Assembly: GCA_018105865.1 (NCBI GenBank)
Contig: CM030832.1
Span: 11,717,656-11,781,655, forward strand
Source: Metaphire vulgaris
Taxonomy: Eukaryota > Annelida > Clitellata > Crassiclitellata > Megascolecidae
Direction of reading: 5' to 3'
DNA: 64,000 bases
Below the pieces are notes generated by a model, which worked only from the letters and a program-made list of their open reading frames with translations, did no database searches and was not told where the DNA came from. The translations under genes were made by a program, and so were the position numbers. Below are positions 32,201-41,243 of the stretch, in pieces. Position 1 is the stretch's first letter. The number at the start of each line of letters is the position of its first letter.

Positions 32201-34663
32201 GCCGGATGTGGCCCTCAACAGTTTTATCTGGCCCACCGAGCATATTCTAAATTTATAAAAAAATTTAACAAAATGACTGATTTCCCATAATTTACACATT
32301 TCCCAATAGACTTTTACTGGCATTATATAAATATCATTACCTAACGCAAACTACCGGTCACAAGACCGTGACGAGAACTGTTACGAGAGTTATGCGAGAC
32401 TTCCGGTTTTGAAAATTTAATTGAACATAAAATATCAATATAATAAGTTTATAAATTAATATTATAAAATGAGTATACCAGTACTTTATTTTCACTGCAT
32501 TATACACCAACAATCTTTGTAAGTCCATCCTGAACTTCAAGCAAGTGACTGACCCTGTTGTACATGTCACCAATTTGATCAGAGCTAAGGGGCTTAATCT
32601 CAGGCAGTTCAGAAACTTGTTTCAAGATATGGATTGTGATTGTTCTGATGTGATATATCACAACAAAGTCTGGTGGCTAAGTCTGAGTAAAGTCTTGAAA
32701 TATGCTTGGGATCGTAAAGAAGAAATCAAACTCTTTCTTGTGATGAAACACCTTCTGATTTTGCAGAGAATCTGGAAAATGCTGAGTGGGTATGTGATTT
32801 GCAATTGCTTATACAAAAAGCCTTATAATTTCTATAATATAGTACTTTATAGTTTATGAACTTTATACAGTGCGGCCCGCCAATTATGCTCGAAGCATAT
32901 ATGCAGCCCTCGAGCCAAAAAAATTGCCCGCCCCGTATTAAAGCATGTACCAAATTGCGATCAATTTTCATGAAATATTTTCTTACAACTATAAAGCCAA
33001 TACTAACAATTCCACACATCATAAGTGAATTTCTTTTCAAAAGGTTTATAAAAATATTCCTTTAACACGTTGAGCGCTAGTGACGTCAACTGACGTTCTT
33101 ATTTTGGTTTCTCCGGGCGCTAGGGACGTCATATGACGTCCTTTGTTCAATGCAAACTAGTTTAGCTTATGTGAATCTTGGAATCATTCTTCTGCTTCCT
33201 TTAGTTGCTAGAGTGAATGACCAATCAAAAAAGCGTATTTTATGGAAGATGTATGAATATTTGTCCTATAAACACTTGTTCAAAAAACCACAATATACTC
33301 AGCCATAGCGTCATAATTATAATCCTCCCTGATGTGTCGTATAAACGTACAAACGTACAGTGAGGAAGGCATTTGGACCAGATAATAGAGGCTGGAATTT
33401 ATATAGAAATTGCGTCCATGGTCCACTTTTTCCCAGTAATTTCTCCAATCGCCATTGTTGAGATAACTATTGGTCCCTCACATTACAGGGCACCAACATT
33501 TTTCGCATGAATTGGTGCATACAATGCACCGGCATTTTTCACATGAATTGGTGCATACCTGAGTAAAGAGAACTTGACACTAGTAACAGATGGCCTAGGA
33601 TTGCCACTAAACTCTTGCATCTGTTTCAAAATATTTTCCTCCACACACACACATTTTGTACAGGCATTTTACACCTGCCGCGCGTGAGCAATTAGCTTAG
33701 CTAGCCGCAGTCAACGTGTTAAATTATTGACCCTTGTCGACAATAAAAATTCACCTCAGGATTAGGGGTGTCAATTTTTTCCCCCAAAACGACCTGGATA
33801 CCCATCAAGATTTCGAAGGGGTACCCTGGTACCCATTCGGAAATTAGCATAAAGTTATTGCTGCAAAATTAATCGTACACAAGCTGCCTATTTCATACAG
33901 TAAAGGTACGCTTCCAGTTAGGCCTACTTAATATTAATAATGACCTGCATATGTACAACATAAACTTATTTTAACATTTAATATGATGAATCAAAAATCA
34001 TTATATAAACTAAACTAAAATGAAGCCAAGTGTCAACAACAATAAGAACGTATTTAAAACAGGCCAGTAGCAGTCAGTCGGCAAAATATTTTTCCGGCAG
34101 ATTGTACACCAGATGGCGCTACTGCACCTTCATGGGTAATTCTTCCCACATTAACTACCCTGGTACCCGGACTGTTTTCAGGTACCCGGGTTCCCGATGA
34201 CAGCCCTACTAAGGATCATCGACCAAATGCCCACCAAGGTACTTACTTATGGCATACAACTGAATCCTATTTCTACTTGTGCAACATTAATAGCGTACAT
34301 TAGTGCAACTGAGGCAAATCAATGCAATTTCCTTCTTCAGTAAATTAAGTAACAAATAAATACAAACCTTTTGTCGATTGATAACCTCACACTCGTCTTC
34401 CTGTGCAAGACACATGAAGCCTTCTGGTCCTGAACTTATCAAATTCTCTTCAAAGCATGCCATGCATATTCTATGCCCACAGGTTGTTTGTAGGGGGTCC
34501 TGGAGATACCTCTGGCATGCTGTACACCTGTATTTATTATCAGGATTAACAAAATCAGGCTCCTCTACGTCTCTAATGCCATAAAGCGATGCTGAAAGAC
34601 TAAAAGATAGACTTCCATAAGGATTGCTGGAAGGATCCATAAAGTGACGACTTCATGTGGATG
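17050..34663 (-). CDS. TRAF3/TRAF5-like adaptor, RING-zinc finger-coiled coil-MATH (9 exons, ~541 aa)
   Basis: TNF-receptor-associated factor: a cytoplasmic trimeric adaptor and RING E3 ligase coupling TNF-receptor, IL-1/Toll and related receptors to NF-kB and MAPK signalling (family knowledge). Exons: 34663-34368 (ATG at 34640), 31081-30979, 22479-22312, 21945-21865, 21572-21498, 20928-20809, 20572-20459, 18280-18161, 17622-17050. The order RING, TRAF zinc fingers, coiled coil and MATH is complete, and the length is close to human TRAF3 and TRAF5. The MATH domain most resembles TRAF3/5. All junctions are GT-AG and phase 0 except exon 2 to 3: exon 2 ends in phase 1 while exon 3 starts in phase 0, so a tiny exon is missing or the sequence has a 1-2 base error. 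Introns are loaded with transposons. Confidence 0.92.
18161..20928 (-). CDS. TRAF exons 6-8: coiled coil (TRAF-N)
   Basis: Three exons of 120, 114 and 120 nt (20928-20809, 20572-20459, 18280-18161), all phase 0, encode 118 residues with Leu/Ile heptads and no Pro after the first residues, such as LRLKLAELEKDIKVIEK and KVLKLEDRMKSVDSI. This is the trimerising stalk of TRAFs. Confidence 0.88.
18655..19330. mobile_element. possible pogo-like DNA element remnant in TRAF intron 8-9/7-8
   Basis: Starts near CAGTCCAATCCCGTTATAT, with repeated CGCTTATATC(A/G)AA units near both ends, resembling ends of pogo/Tigger-like elements. Open frames on both strands to 19575 show no transposase motif. No clean target duplication was found. 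Confidence 0.3.
19863..19938. mobile_element. very short TTAA-flanked TIR element
   Basis: TTAA on both sides (19859-19862, 19939-19942) with inverted ends CCCTTTAACCGGG and CCCAGTTAAGGGG; 76 bp. The TTAA target suggests mobilisation by a piggyBac-like transposase. Confidence 0.6.
20176..20232. repeat. (AC)n microsatellite
   Basis: CA-repeat tract with an interruption at 20205-20222, in a TRAF intron. Confidence 0.9.
21498..31081 (-). CDS. TRAF exons 2-5: TRAF-type zinc fingers
   Basis: Exon 2 (31081-30979) encodes the link LREMGLQLVYCPN and the first finger GCEETVELK. Exon 3 (22479-22312) encodes DHLSHCRFGLVLCPY, GCTEFIIIDAIEKHRIDC and CVHCAQ. Exon 4 (21945-21865) gives DHLTSVCPQ and LCPFGC; exon 5 (21572-21498) gives NDHRPLCPMKPKDC and IGCSF. 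The C/H spacing fits successive zf-TRAF units. The exon 2/3 phases conflict (see findings). The 8.5-kb intron between them holds a hAT transposase pseudogene and a retrotransposon copy. Confidence 0.88.
22954..23640. mobile_element. family B-like element with a nested insertion
   Basis: Begins CAGTGGCGTTGCTAGGGG and ends near AACCCTAGCGACCAG; GTGACACC units repeat inside. The right end is eroded, so no target duplication is claimed. In TRAF intron 2-3. Confidence 0.6.
23095..23455. mobile_element. hAT-type MITE nested in 22954-23640
   Basis: Starts CAGTGGTGTAGCTACATT and ends CCTAGTTACGCCAATG; flanks TTCATAGC and TTTATAGC match at 7 of 8. Confidence 0.75.
23641..25241. other. TRAF intron, nothing recognised
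   Basis: AT-rich intronic sequence. A minus-strand segment at about 23760-23747 before a GTCAGT donor could be exonic, but it has no zinc-finger residues and I do not annotate it. A G-rich patch lies at 25155-25230. Confidence 0.4.
25242..25626. mobile_element. TTAA-flanked long-TIR element
   Basis: Arms of more than 50 bp, built of AAACTGAAATAAAATTGAAA-type units, begin GCCCGTCCCACATGTG and mirror at the right end. TTAA flanks both sides (25238-25241, 25627-25630). Repeated TTTTGTTTCA units fill the interior. Probably a piggyBac-type MITE in the TRAF intron. Confidence 0.75.
25720..27590 (-). pseudogene. hAT transposase pseudogene (GTF2IRD2/ZBED-like)
   Basis: On the minus strand, 27584-27117 encodes the hAT catalytic core start (KADLFMLACDESRDRTDVSQL, slightly longer than shown) and further on VSFTTVRAPAMMGKDRGLVS. 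The family normally has T-D-G-A-P here, so the catalytic Asp position reads as something else. 26247-26059 and 26062-25778 give the C-terminal region, with FESTYVCESAFSVMNIKS and a final FHTSH. Frameshifts and a nested element at 26285-26671 break it. BED fingers are not seen. Confidence 0.82.
26285..26671. mobile_element. TIR element, family F (GGGGCTGTCCATTAATTA)
   Basis: Perfect ~24-bp inverted ends GGGGCTGTCCATTAATTATG and its complement, flanked by TTG on each side. Internal TGTCAA and GACCCC units recur. Relatives are at 48837-49690 and 54290-54510. Inserted in the hAT transposase pseudogene. Confidence 0.8.
28090..29953 (-). pseudogene. CR1/Jockey-group non-LTR retrotransposon, RT to 3' end
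   Basis: Minus-strand fragments in several frames form one degraded polymerase: CALDPLPMWLLKDT (about 29730), SVLSKLLEA (29460), ALLCAPDLSAAFETVDHSIL (29310), HAYADDGLLYT with the catalytic YADD (29030), then the C-terminal LHWLKIPERIAYKRCMLTYR (28500) and LGERSVTRGN. It ends in (AAT)n at about 28095-28115. There are at least four frameshifts or stops. The plus-strand frame at 29322-29858 is its antisense shadow. Confidence 0.85.
29955..31628. other. TRAF intron 1-2 and 2-3 sequence around exon 2
   Basis: Apart from exon 2 (31081-30979) I see only AT-rich intron and no element ends. Confidence 0.4.
31629..31730 (-). repeat. hairpins and inverted partial copy of the TRAF RING exon
   Basis: 31698-31730, plus four bases beyond the inserted MITE (32059-32062), equals 37 bp of the TRAF RING exon (34396-34432), in the same orientation, 2.7 kb downstream in intron 1. 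Immediately beside it, 31674-31696 is an inverted copy, so the two form a hairpin with ~22-bp arms and a 3-base loop. A second palindrome, AATAACAGC...GCTGTTATT, spans 31629-31671. Confidence 0.85.
31731..32050. mobile_element. hAT-type MITE (CAGAGGCGTCATTT TIR) inside the RING-exon copy
   Basis: Starts CAGAGGCGTCATTTGG and ends GAAATGACGCCACTG, with the perfect duplication CTTCTGGT at 31723-31730 and 32051-32058. Contains the shared core CTGACAAGCAAAAAAAGGTC at about 31910. Confidence 0.93.
32174..32935 (+). mobile_element. hAT Charlie-like element with transposase fragment
   Basis: Starts CAGAGGTGGGCAAAATATGG and ends TTGCCCGCCCCG; the perfect duplication TATTAAAG is at 32166-32173 and 32936-32943. 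Plus-strand codons 32545-32745 carry a hAT transposase segment (NLIRAKGLNLRQFRNLF, then HNKVWWLSLSKVLKYAWDRK and FLVMK) matching GTF2IRD2/Charlie-type proteins. Ends contain the GGCCC(A/G)CGGGCC block shared with 13809-14225. Confidence 0.9.
33066..33718. mobile_element. TTAA-flanked piggyBac-like non-autonomous element
   Basis: Ends CACGTTGA and TCAACGTG, flanked by TTAA (33062-33065, 33719-33722). Subterminal repeats of GCGCTAG-GACGTCA type and two ~35-bp copies of an ATTTTTCRCATGAATTGGTG unit (about 33490 and 33530) lie inside. No transposase. Confidence 0.72.
33763..34208. mobile_element. hAT-type element (TAGGGSTGTCA TIR) with GGTACC repeats
   Basis: Starts TAGGGGTGTCAATTTTT and ends GATGACAGCCCTA; flanks CTCAGGAT and CTAAGGAT match at 7 of 8. 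GGGTACCC/GGTACC units recur near both ends. In TRAF intron 1. Confidence 0.82.
34368..34663 (-). CDS. TRAF exon with start codon and RING finger
   Basis: Begins after a strong acceptor (TTTGATGTTTTTGTAG), so a 5' UTR exon lies further upstream and is not identified. After 23 UTR bases the 91 codons open with a Ser-rich stretch and a C3HC3-like RING: C39-x2-C42-x11-C54-x-H56-x2-C59-x2-C62, then C77 and C84. It ends INRQK at a GTTTGT donor in phase 0. An out-of-frame ATG eight bases into the UTR opens an 18-codon uORF overlapping the true start. Confidence 0.93.
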
Positions 34664-35689
34664 CTACAAAAACATCAAACAATAGAAATAAATTTTTATT
34701 TCTAATTAAAATAACTGAAAATTCACAATATCACAGCACCATGAACATGATCAAAAATTCTAATCAACAAATATATTTCAATCACATACTCTATATTTGT
34801 TATAATCATAAAGAATAATACAAATCAGAGATCAGCATCAACATTCTATTCGTTCAGTCTACACTACTGGGTAATTTATACATTTATTAGGCATTAAAGG
34901 TCTCTGACAACAATTGTTAAACTCAGCAAAACACATGAGGCAGGATGGGTACCTGGACTTCTCACCCTTGAGACATTTCATGCCTATCATGGATAATTCA
35001 CCTTTAAAATACATTCACTACCAAGATGTTTTGCTTAAACATAAATGATTAACCCATTCACTTAAACTTTTAATAGTCTGCTATCTTAAAATACAAGCTG
35101 AACATATAATAGTTCATTAATGATACCAAAGTGATCACAAGATGCTATGTAGAATTGTCATCTTACAACAGTTTTCAAGGTAAATCTGCATTTTAGAGTT
35201 GTAAATTATTTCACTGCTTTTTAGCGTCCTAAATTATTCAAGTCATTTAAAAGGAAAATAATGATGCTTTGCCAGATTCAGGGCATATCTTGTGCCCAAC
35301 AGTATACCACAAGAAAGCTAAAATACAGTTTTGAATAAGTGGAAATAATTTAGAATGCTAAAATACAGTTTTACCATTTTGAAAATAAACCTCTTTTTAT
35401 GTCATGTGTCAAGTTTACTGCATTAGGAAAGCGAGAGGGCAAAGCATCCTGAAGGTATGTCTGACAGTGGTGGGAAGCACAGACAGGTGAAAAGTGTCAG
35501 AACCTCTGGAGAAATTATGTTAATAGATTCTTGTCAGGTGGCTCATACAGGTGAATGTCATTGATTAGGTTACCTCATGTATTAAGGATAAGAAAGAACC
35601 CAGTCTTTTAATCTATACAACGATGTCAAAAATTGAACTTGCTATCTTATGCAAGCCTTATCCCTTGACCTACCCAATCACTTCACTAG
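34664..35689. other. region upstream of the TRAF start-codon exon
   Basis: Expected to be intron leading to an unseen 5' UTR exon. AT-rich; no element ends or exon recognised. Confidence 0.4.
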
Positions 35690-36244
35690 ATATTCACCAG
35701 GACTTTCTTCATCTGTTGTACCACACACTTGTACGGTCTTTTAGATCTGGTCTTAAAACACACCTGTTTCACTTGGCCTATGCCGTTAATTAGTCATTCC
35801 GGTTTTTATTGTGCGGCACTTTTCCCGTTTTTTCTTATTTGCGATTTTTGCATATATATGAAGCAATTTTATCCACTTTTTGCAATTTCCATCATATACT
35901 TTGCAGGCAGTGTCTATTATGCGGGTTGCCCGCAATCTAACTAACCCGCTCATTGGTTGAATGAGCCTAACCCTAACTCTAACCCTAACCACGTGACTCA
36001 TTAGACCAATCAGCGGTTTAATAAGAATGCAGGCAGTCCGCATAATAGACACTTCCTATTTCGCACTTTTTGCATATTTACATAGATATACAGGGGGAAC
36101 TAGGGCCTGTTAGGATGACCTTTTTAAATGTGGAACTCACTATCGAAAACACCACAATTTTCCCACGTGTTAAACGCTCTTGTTGTAGGCATTAGCCTTG
36201 TCTACTGCACTATATAAATTGTCAATAAATAAATAAATAAATAA
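35690..36244 (+). pseudogene. 3' end of a CR1-group retrotransposon
   Basis: The last codons (SFRSGLKTHLFHLAYAVN, then stop at about 35790) are the usual C-terminus. A 3' UTR with CTGCACTATATAAATTGTC and an (AAAT)n tail (36224-36244) follows. It is 5'-truncated and its UTR holds the TIR element at 35909-36051. Confidence 0.75.
35909..36051. mobile_element. short TIR element with telomere-like units
   Basis: Inverted ends GTGTCTATTATGCGG and CCGCATAATAGACAC. The centre has CCTAACCCTAACTCTAACCC and inverted GTCTAATGAGTC/GATTGG-type pairs. No clear target duplication. Confidence 0.65.
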
Positions 36245-36424
36245 ATGGTCATATTAAACGGCAATGTTTGCATATATAGGAGCTTACGTAGGTGCATAAA
36301 TGGACAAATTTCACGCTTTTCTGCGCAATTCTAGAATCTGTGAGTCCCGCACTTTCCAGAAAAATCATCAAACTAAACCGGTATCACTAGTTAATTGTTC
36401 CCCTGTACTTAAACTTACTTAGCA

Positions 36425-37060
36425 TGATTTAAAGTGGCTTAGGGGGAATTACTGCCTTAGCAATAGCAAAGGAAGCTTTTTACAAGAGAAAGGAGCTGAT
36501 GCAAAGTAAACTAAAACTAAACCTAAAAAAGAGATTGGTAAAAACATTGATATGGAGTGTGGCGTTGTATAGGGCGGAGACGTGGACAATGAGAAAGGAA
36601 GATATAAAACGATTAGAGGCTTTTGAAATGTGGATTTGGAGGAAAATGCTAAAAGTAAAATACACAGAGCATAAAACAAACGAGGAAGTCATGAAGGAGA
36701 TAGAGGAAGAAAGAAGCCTGATAGATACAATCCGGAAAAGGCAGAGAAATTGGATGGGACATGTCCTCCGGCATGACTCTCTACTAAGAACAATAATCAA
36801 AGGAAAAATGGAGGGAAAGAGAGTGAGAGGTAGACCGAGAAAGATGATGTTGGAGTGGATGATGAATAAAGGATATCAGGAACTCAAAGAAGAAGCAAGC
36901 AATCGATCGGAGTGGAGAAACTGGATACCTGGACCTGTCGAGAGACAGAAACACTGATGACTGCCTGTGTGAAAGCCACTAGGGGCGTTAACGGGGCTTG
37001 AACCCGCTCCGTCAGCCTGCCGCTACAGCGCGTAACCCACTCTGCCATCTCCCGCCCCTG
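36425..37060 (-). repeat. tRNA-derived SINE, copy 2, split by an insertion
   Basis: Tail and hairpin half at 36425-36457, head with tRNA-like boxes at about 36960-37060; aligned to copies at 8528-8665 and 60841-60985. The gap is the retrotransposon fragment 36458-36959. Confidence 0.8.
36458..36959 (+). mobile_element. 5'-truncated RTE/L2-like retrotransposon, C-terminal polymerase fragment
   Basis: An open frame of about 150 codons with the conserved tail YRAETWTMRKEDIKRLEAFE, WRKMLKVKYTEHKTNEEV, RNWMGHVLRHDSLLRTI and RGRPRKMM, typical of non-LTR 'endonuclease-reverse transcriptase' proteins. The target ACTGCCT is duplicated at 36451-36457 and 36960-36966. It ends CACTGATG. The frame is intact, so the insertion is comparatively young. 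Confidence 0.88.
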
Positions 37061-37066
37061 TAGATC

Positions 37067-37775
37067 TGGATAGATTTGATAGTGGCTCTAAATCAGTTTG
37101 GATTTGGTTAGGCATTAGGTAGTGGTGCCATATCAGTTGACTTTATTTATTTAGAAACAACCGTACGACCGCATGGGTCGAAAAGCCTTCAATCGAGAAT
37201 AAATATGCTGACTATCACTGATTACCAAATATACTACATACATAGGCTACACGTGCAGCTTGACGAGGACACGTGAGCTAGATAAAGGCGATAGAAAATG
37301 CACACAAAACTCGACATACTACCAAATTTACCAGAATTTCGTCACTTAATTGCATTTACCGAAACCGTTGACCTCGTTGAGTTACCTTAAAATCTTCGAT
37401 ATTAAACTTTAATATCGGAAAGTTTAAAATTAAACGCGCAAAAATCCATAGCTTCCGAACAAAGCGCGTTAAACAAAGAAGCTTCTATTTTATAACGCAT
37501 TTATCAGGTATAGCTCCTCCAGTATTAAAAACATAAACAAGTGCTTCAAATATATCAGCATAATTATTCGATTGCACTATCTCAGTTTGATATCTGCTCG
37601 TAAAATGGTAAATAATAGCATTTTAGGTTTTAAATTTGAAAATAATCGTTATATTTAGCGATATAAATTATTGTTGTCATCGAACATCGCGGGTCGATAT
37701 AGGCCCTAGAACAGCTTGCTCTCACAACCGCTCGTTTACTGGCTCGTCGCCGACATGGATACTCTGTCCAACAAC
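37067..37775. other. intergenic, nothing recognised
   Basis: AT-rich; contains CCGTACGACCGCATGGGTCG near 37162 but no exon or element I can support. Confidence 0.4.
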
Positions 37776-37969
37776 CAGTGACGTAGCTAGGAATGGGATT
37801 GGGGGGCTTAAGCCCCGCCCCATACCTGAAGCTACCCCCCCCCCCCAATTGAATCCAAGCCCAAAAGGCGTTGCGGGCTCAGAAGGAAGAAAGGGGAGTG
37901 AATCACGGGGTTTAACCCCCCCCCACCTAAAATCCTGTTCATGCCTAGGCGCCTATAGCTACGTCCCTG
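37776..37969. mobile_element. family B-like MITE (CAGTGACGTAGCTAGG)
   Basis: Ends CAGTGACGTAGCTAGG and TATAGCTACGTCCCTG. Flanks agree at only 5 of 8, so this is an old copy. Contains long C runs. Confidence 0.7.
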
Positions 37970-38160
37970 TCTAAAACACGTGTCACCGTGTCGATAGGCC
38001 TATAGAATTATGGAAAACAATATTGCCACTGTCTGCCAGTTGTGGTACCAGCGAGTTTTTTGAACGGAATGGGAAATTTGTGGTCACCGGCTCACCGCCT
38101 AAGCTTGTTGACTTTCCCTCTCTCCCCGCCCCCTCCCCCGCCCCCACTGGCCAGCTCGAT

Positions 38161-38635
38161 CAGTGGCGTAGCGTGACTTTTGGGGACCAGGGGGCATCTT
38201 TGCCATGGGAGCCCCAGAGTTTCGAGCTGACGAGCAAAAAAAACAAAAAAAACGTCATTACCTCCTATTTTATCCTGACGAGCAAAAAAAAGGTCGTCAG
38301 CACATCATATTTCTAGGTTAGGGTTAAGAAGTTAGGGTTAACCCCAGTGGCGGCTCTAGGATTTGGCAAGTGGGGGCCGTTGGGGGGCAACTTCTAATCA
38401 TGGGGGCCAACCATGTGTTGTTTAATGTATTTAGCATTAAGTATAGGGTCCCAACTGGGGGCCACTGGGGGCCAGGCAGTCAATAGGGGGCACGGGGCCC
38501 CTGGCCCCGGTGGAGCCGCCACTGGTTAACCCTAACCTAACCCTAGCTTAGACCCCTCTTCGGGGGCCCCCCCAGCCCGGGGCCCGGGGGGCTGTCAACA
38601 AAGTGCCCCCCACCCCCCCCCACGTTACGCCACTG
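38161..38635. mobile_element. family B MITE (CAGTGGCGTAGCGTGA) carrying a nested MITE
   Basis: Starts CAGTGGCGTAGCGTGA and ends CACGTTACGCCACTG; the perfect duplication AGCTCGAT is at 38153-38160 and 38636-38643. Two core motifs GACGAGCAAAAAAA lie at about 38229 and 38277. The element at 38345-38524 sits inside it. Confidence 0.93.
38345..38524. mobile_element. hAT-type MITE, family D (CAGTGGCGGCTCTAGG TIR), copy 1
   Basis: Ends CAGTGGCGGCTCTAGG and GGTGGAGCCGCCACTG; the perfect duplication GTTAACCC is at 38337-38344 and 38525-38532. Closely similar to 46165-46353, so this family was recently active. Confidence 0.93.
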
Positions 38636-38766
38636 AGCTCGATACATTAGGCCTCAAAGCAAGGGAGAGCTACATAGTGTCATTAGCTCATTCTAACTAG
38701 TCTACTTTGCCTAAATTAAGATTTATAATTAATTGATTAAGCCGCTTAATTAACAATAATAATAAT

Positions 38767-38822
38767 AACATGCAAGGTTTAAAGTGGTTCAGTAGGGACT
38801 GCCCTGTGTGAGAACCACTGTG
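38767..38822. repeat. hairpin repeat related to the SINE tail
   Basis: TTTAAAGTGGTTCAGTAGGG ... GAACCACTG folds as AGTGGTTC/GAACCACT. A second copy is at 48762-48813. Resembles the hairpin part of the SINE at 8528-8665. Confidence 0.6.
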
Positions 38823-38940
38823 ATTGATTAATTATAATTTTAAATTATCCTTATTTTTTATATTAATTTTATTATACTTCTTATAATTAATTAAGCCGCT
38901 TAATCATTAATGAAACAATTGAAATGCTTACCCCTTTTGG

Positions 38941-39527
38941 CAGTGCTGGGTAAAATACATTTTCAAATTATTTAAACACCAAATACTAAATAGGCCTACA
39001 GGACACGAAAGTAGCCTATTTGAAAATGAAATACAAATACAAAATACATTTCTCGAGCAGTATTTCAAATACAAATACTTAAATACATTGCAGTATTTTG
39101 TGTTTGTTTACAAATACATTCACGTACCAAAGAAACCAGACAACTCTAGTTAACTTAAGGCCAAACAAAGGCAACGTTGTCACGTTCAAATGTTAATGCA
39201 AGGATGATGTGTCGTGTCGAGCATGCATCAGCCATCAGGTCAAATCAGTAAGAAATTATCCGTGCAAGTAAGTAACGGTGCTGCCGGTGTAGAATGCTGA
39301 ATTGCTGGTGTGATGTTTAACTAACCACGAGAACACTGTGTGGAAAAATTTTGAAATTAAATTCTGTAGTATTTTGCATTTTGAGATACAAAATACTTTG
39401 AAAAAGTATTTCAAATACAAATACAAATACTTTGCGTTTGGTGTATTTCAAATACAAATACAAAATACTTTGGAGTATTTCAAATACGTATTTCAAATGC
39501 ATGTATTTGAAATACTCCCCAGCACTG
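38941..39527. mobile_element. hAT-type element (CAGTGCTGGG TIR) with ATTTGTATTTG arms
   Basis: Starts CAGTGCTGGGTAAAATACAT and ends AATACTCCCCAGCACTG; flanks CCTTTTGG and CCCTTTGG match at 7 of 8. Both arms consist of AAATACAAATAC-type units of opposite orientation. Confidence 0.87.
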
Positions 39528-39699
39528 CCCTTTGGTCTGATTCTTCTCTTGCTGGTCTGACTCACAAGGACCACTCAGTCTCAGGGTGGCACCAGGAGTT
39601 TTGAAATGATGAGTGATGACAATTATGATGAAAAGTAAATTTTGAAGAATCGATCGTCATTTGTAGGTCTAGGGGCCTATTTGCGAGTTGAGCTTTATT

Positions 39700-40400
39700 T
39701 TGACAGCAAGTGCGAGCGAATAACTTTCGTGCCCACTGGCCACTGCCCAGTTAGGCCTAAAATGCCTCGAAATCTATAGCCGCAAAAACATAGCGCAAAA
39801 ACGTGTGGTCGTAGTTTAATCTTACGCCCCCAAAAATTGTCACGGGCCCCTGACCTGACAAGTGTATGAAAAAGCTGATGACCTTTTTGTCTGTCGGTCT
39901 TTTTCAAAACAGAATTCCGGCGGGTCCTCGTTACAAGCTAGGCCTACAAGTGCAAGTCTGAAAGGTGTTGATGACCTTTTTTTCTTCTCAGGCGTTTTAT
40001 GGCATTGATTACTTAACATCATAGGCCCGGGCCTCTAAGCAGACATTCACCGGGGCCTCTGAGCTCATGACGACCTGACGAAGATGACCTTTTTCTGTTC
40101 TCAGAGTCTTTGTCAGTGTTCAGACTATTGTTAATACATCATCATCACCGGGCCCGGGACCTAAGCTTTGAGCTCCATGGGCCCCAGAACAATGTACCGG
40201 CTGCACGTACCCTCTCTCCTCAGGCCTGCTGAAAGGCAACGAAGGTCATCAATAATTTTTCGCACTTGTCACTTGATATGTATATTTTTGAGAACTTTTG
40301 AACTTTTTCCAAAACAAACTTTCCAAAAAACACAAACATTAACACTTTTGGGGGCCCGTCGAAAACTTATTTCATTACATGGCCCTGGGACAGATATATA
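39700..40400. repeat. mosaic with repeated GATGACCTTTTT motifs
   Basis: Three degenerate copies of the shared core (about 39876, 39969, 40083) alternate with GGGCCCGGG/GGGCCTC blocks. Probably one or more old MITEs; ends not defined. Confidence 0.5.
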
Positions 40401-41220
40401 GGTCTACTGCCATAGCAATTTGGCCTCCGCTGTTCAAAAGGTTGCCGAGCCCAGCCTACAGTATAAGCATATAGGCTACGTGAAGCGAACATCAGACATT
40501 CAAAAACTCTGTATTGAGCACTGAGAATGGAAAGTATTTGCCTATTTGAATTTAATAAGCGAGTGTTAGGCCTACCTGTTTTCTTTATCGTGCGTTTCTT
40601 ATGGTTGTCCGTGAGCTTCTTTAAAAGATGAATTGATTCGTTCTTGATGATATAGTCGATTTAAGACTGATTTTCAACTGATGTGTACAGTATAGGCCTC
40701 GAATAAATTAAATTAAAGTTTAATCAAATTCGTTTACTTCTTAGGACGGAGGATATCAAACAAAGCCCGCATGTCGCATGAAGCTCTTTTATCTATACTG
40801 TATGTAAGCTTCTTTTCTGCAGTCTGATATCACTCTGACGTCATCGCAACGTAAAGCAATCGAAAAACCAAAACCATTATACATGTATATGCACTGTTGT
40901 GCAATTTCAGCATGACTAGACATTTGGAAAGCGCAATAGTGGCAATTTCGGATAAAGGTTCTTTTAGTTCAAGCCTACTGCTTTTAGAAAAATTGCAGCT
41001 GATGATGAAATTTTAGAAAAGCTGTGTGAGAGTATTAACCATTTGAACCGAACAGGTCTATAAACCGGCCACGAATCAGCTGACAATGACCGACGTACAG
41101 GCCGGTAGGCCTATACCAGCCTAACAGTACTCTGCTATAACACAACAGGTCTGTTCAGCGACCAAGATTGGCGCACACCTCTAGTGACCTAATTTAGCTA
41201 CTACGAATATATTTCTATGT
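40401..41220. other. intergenic, nothing recognised
   Basis: No exon or element ends found; AGGCCTA palindromes recur. Confidence 0.4.
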
Positions 41221-41243
41221 TTTAGTGCAAATAAACACCGGTA

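Noticed and set aside
35965..35992. CCTAACCCTAACC telomere-like run
   Set aside because: Only a few imperfect units inside a small TIR element; not a telomere or fusion point.
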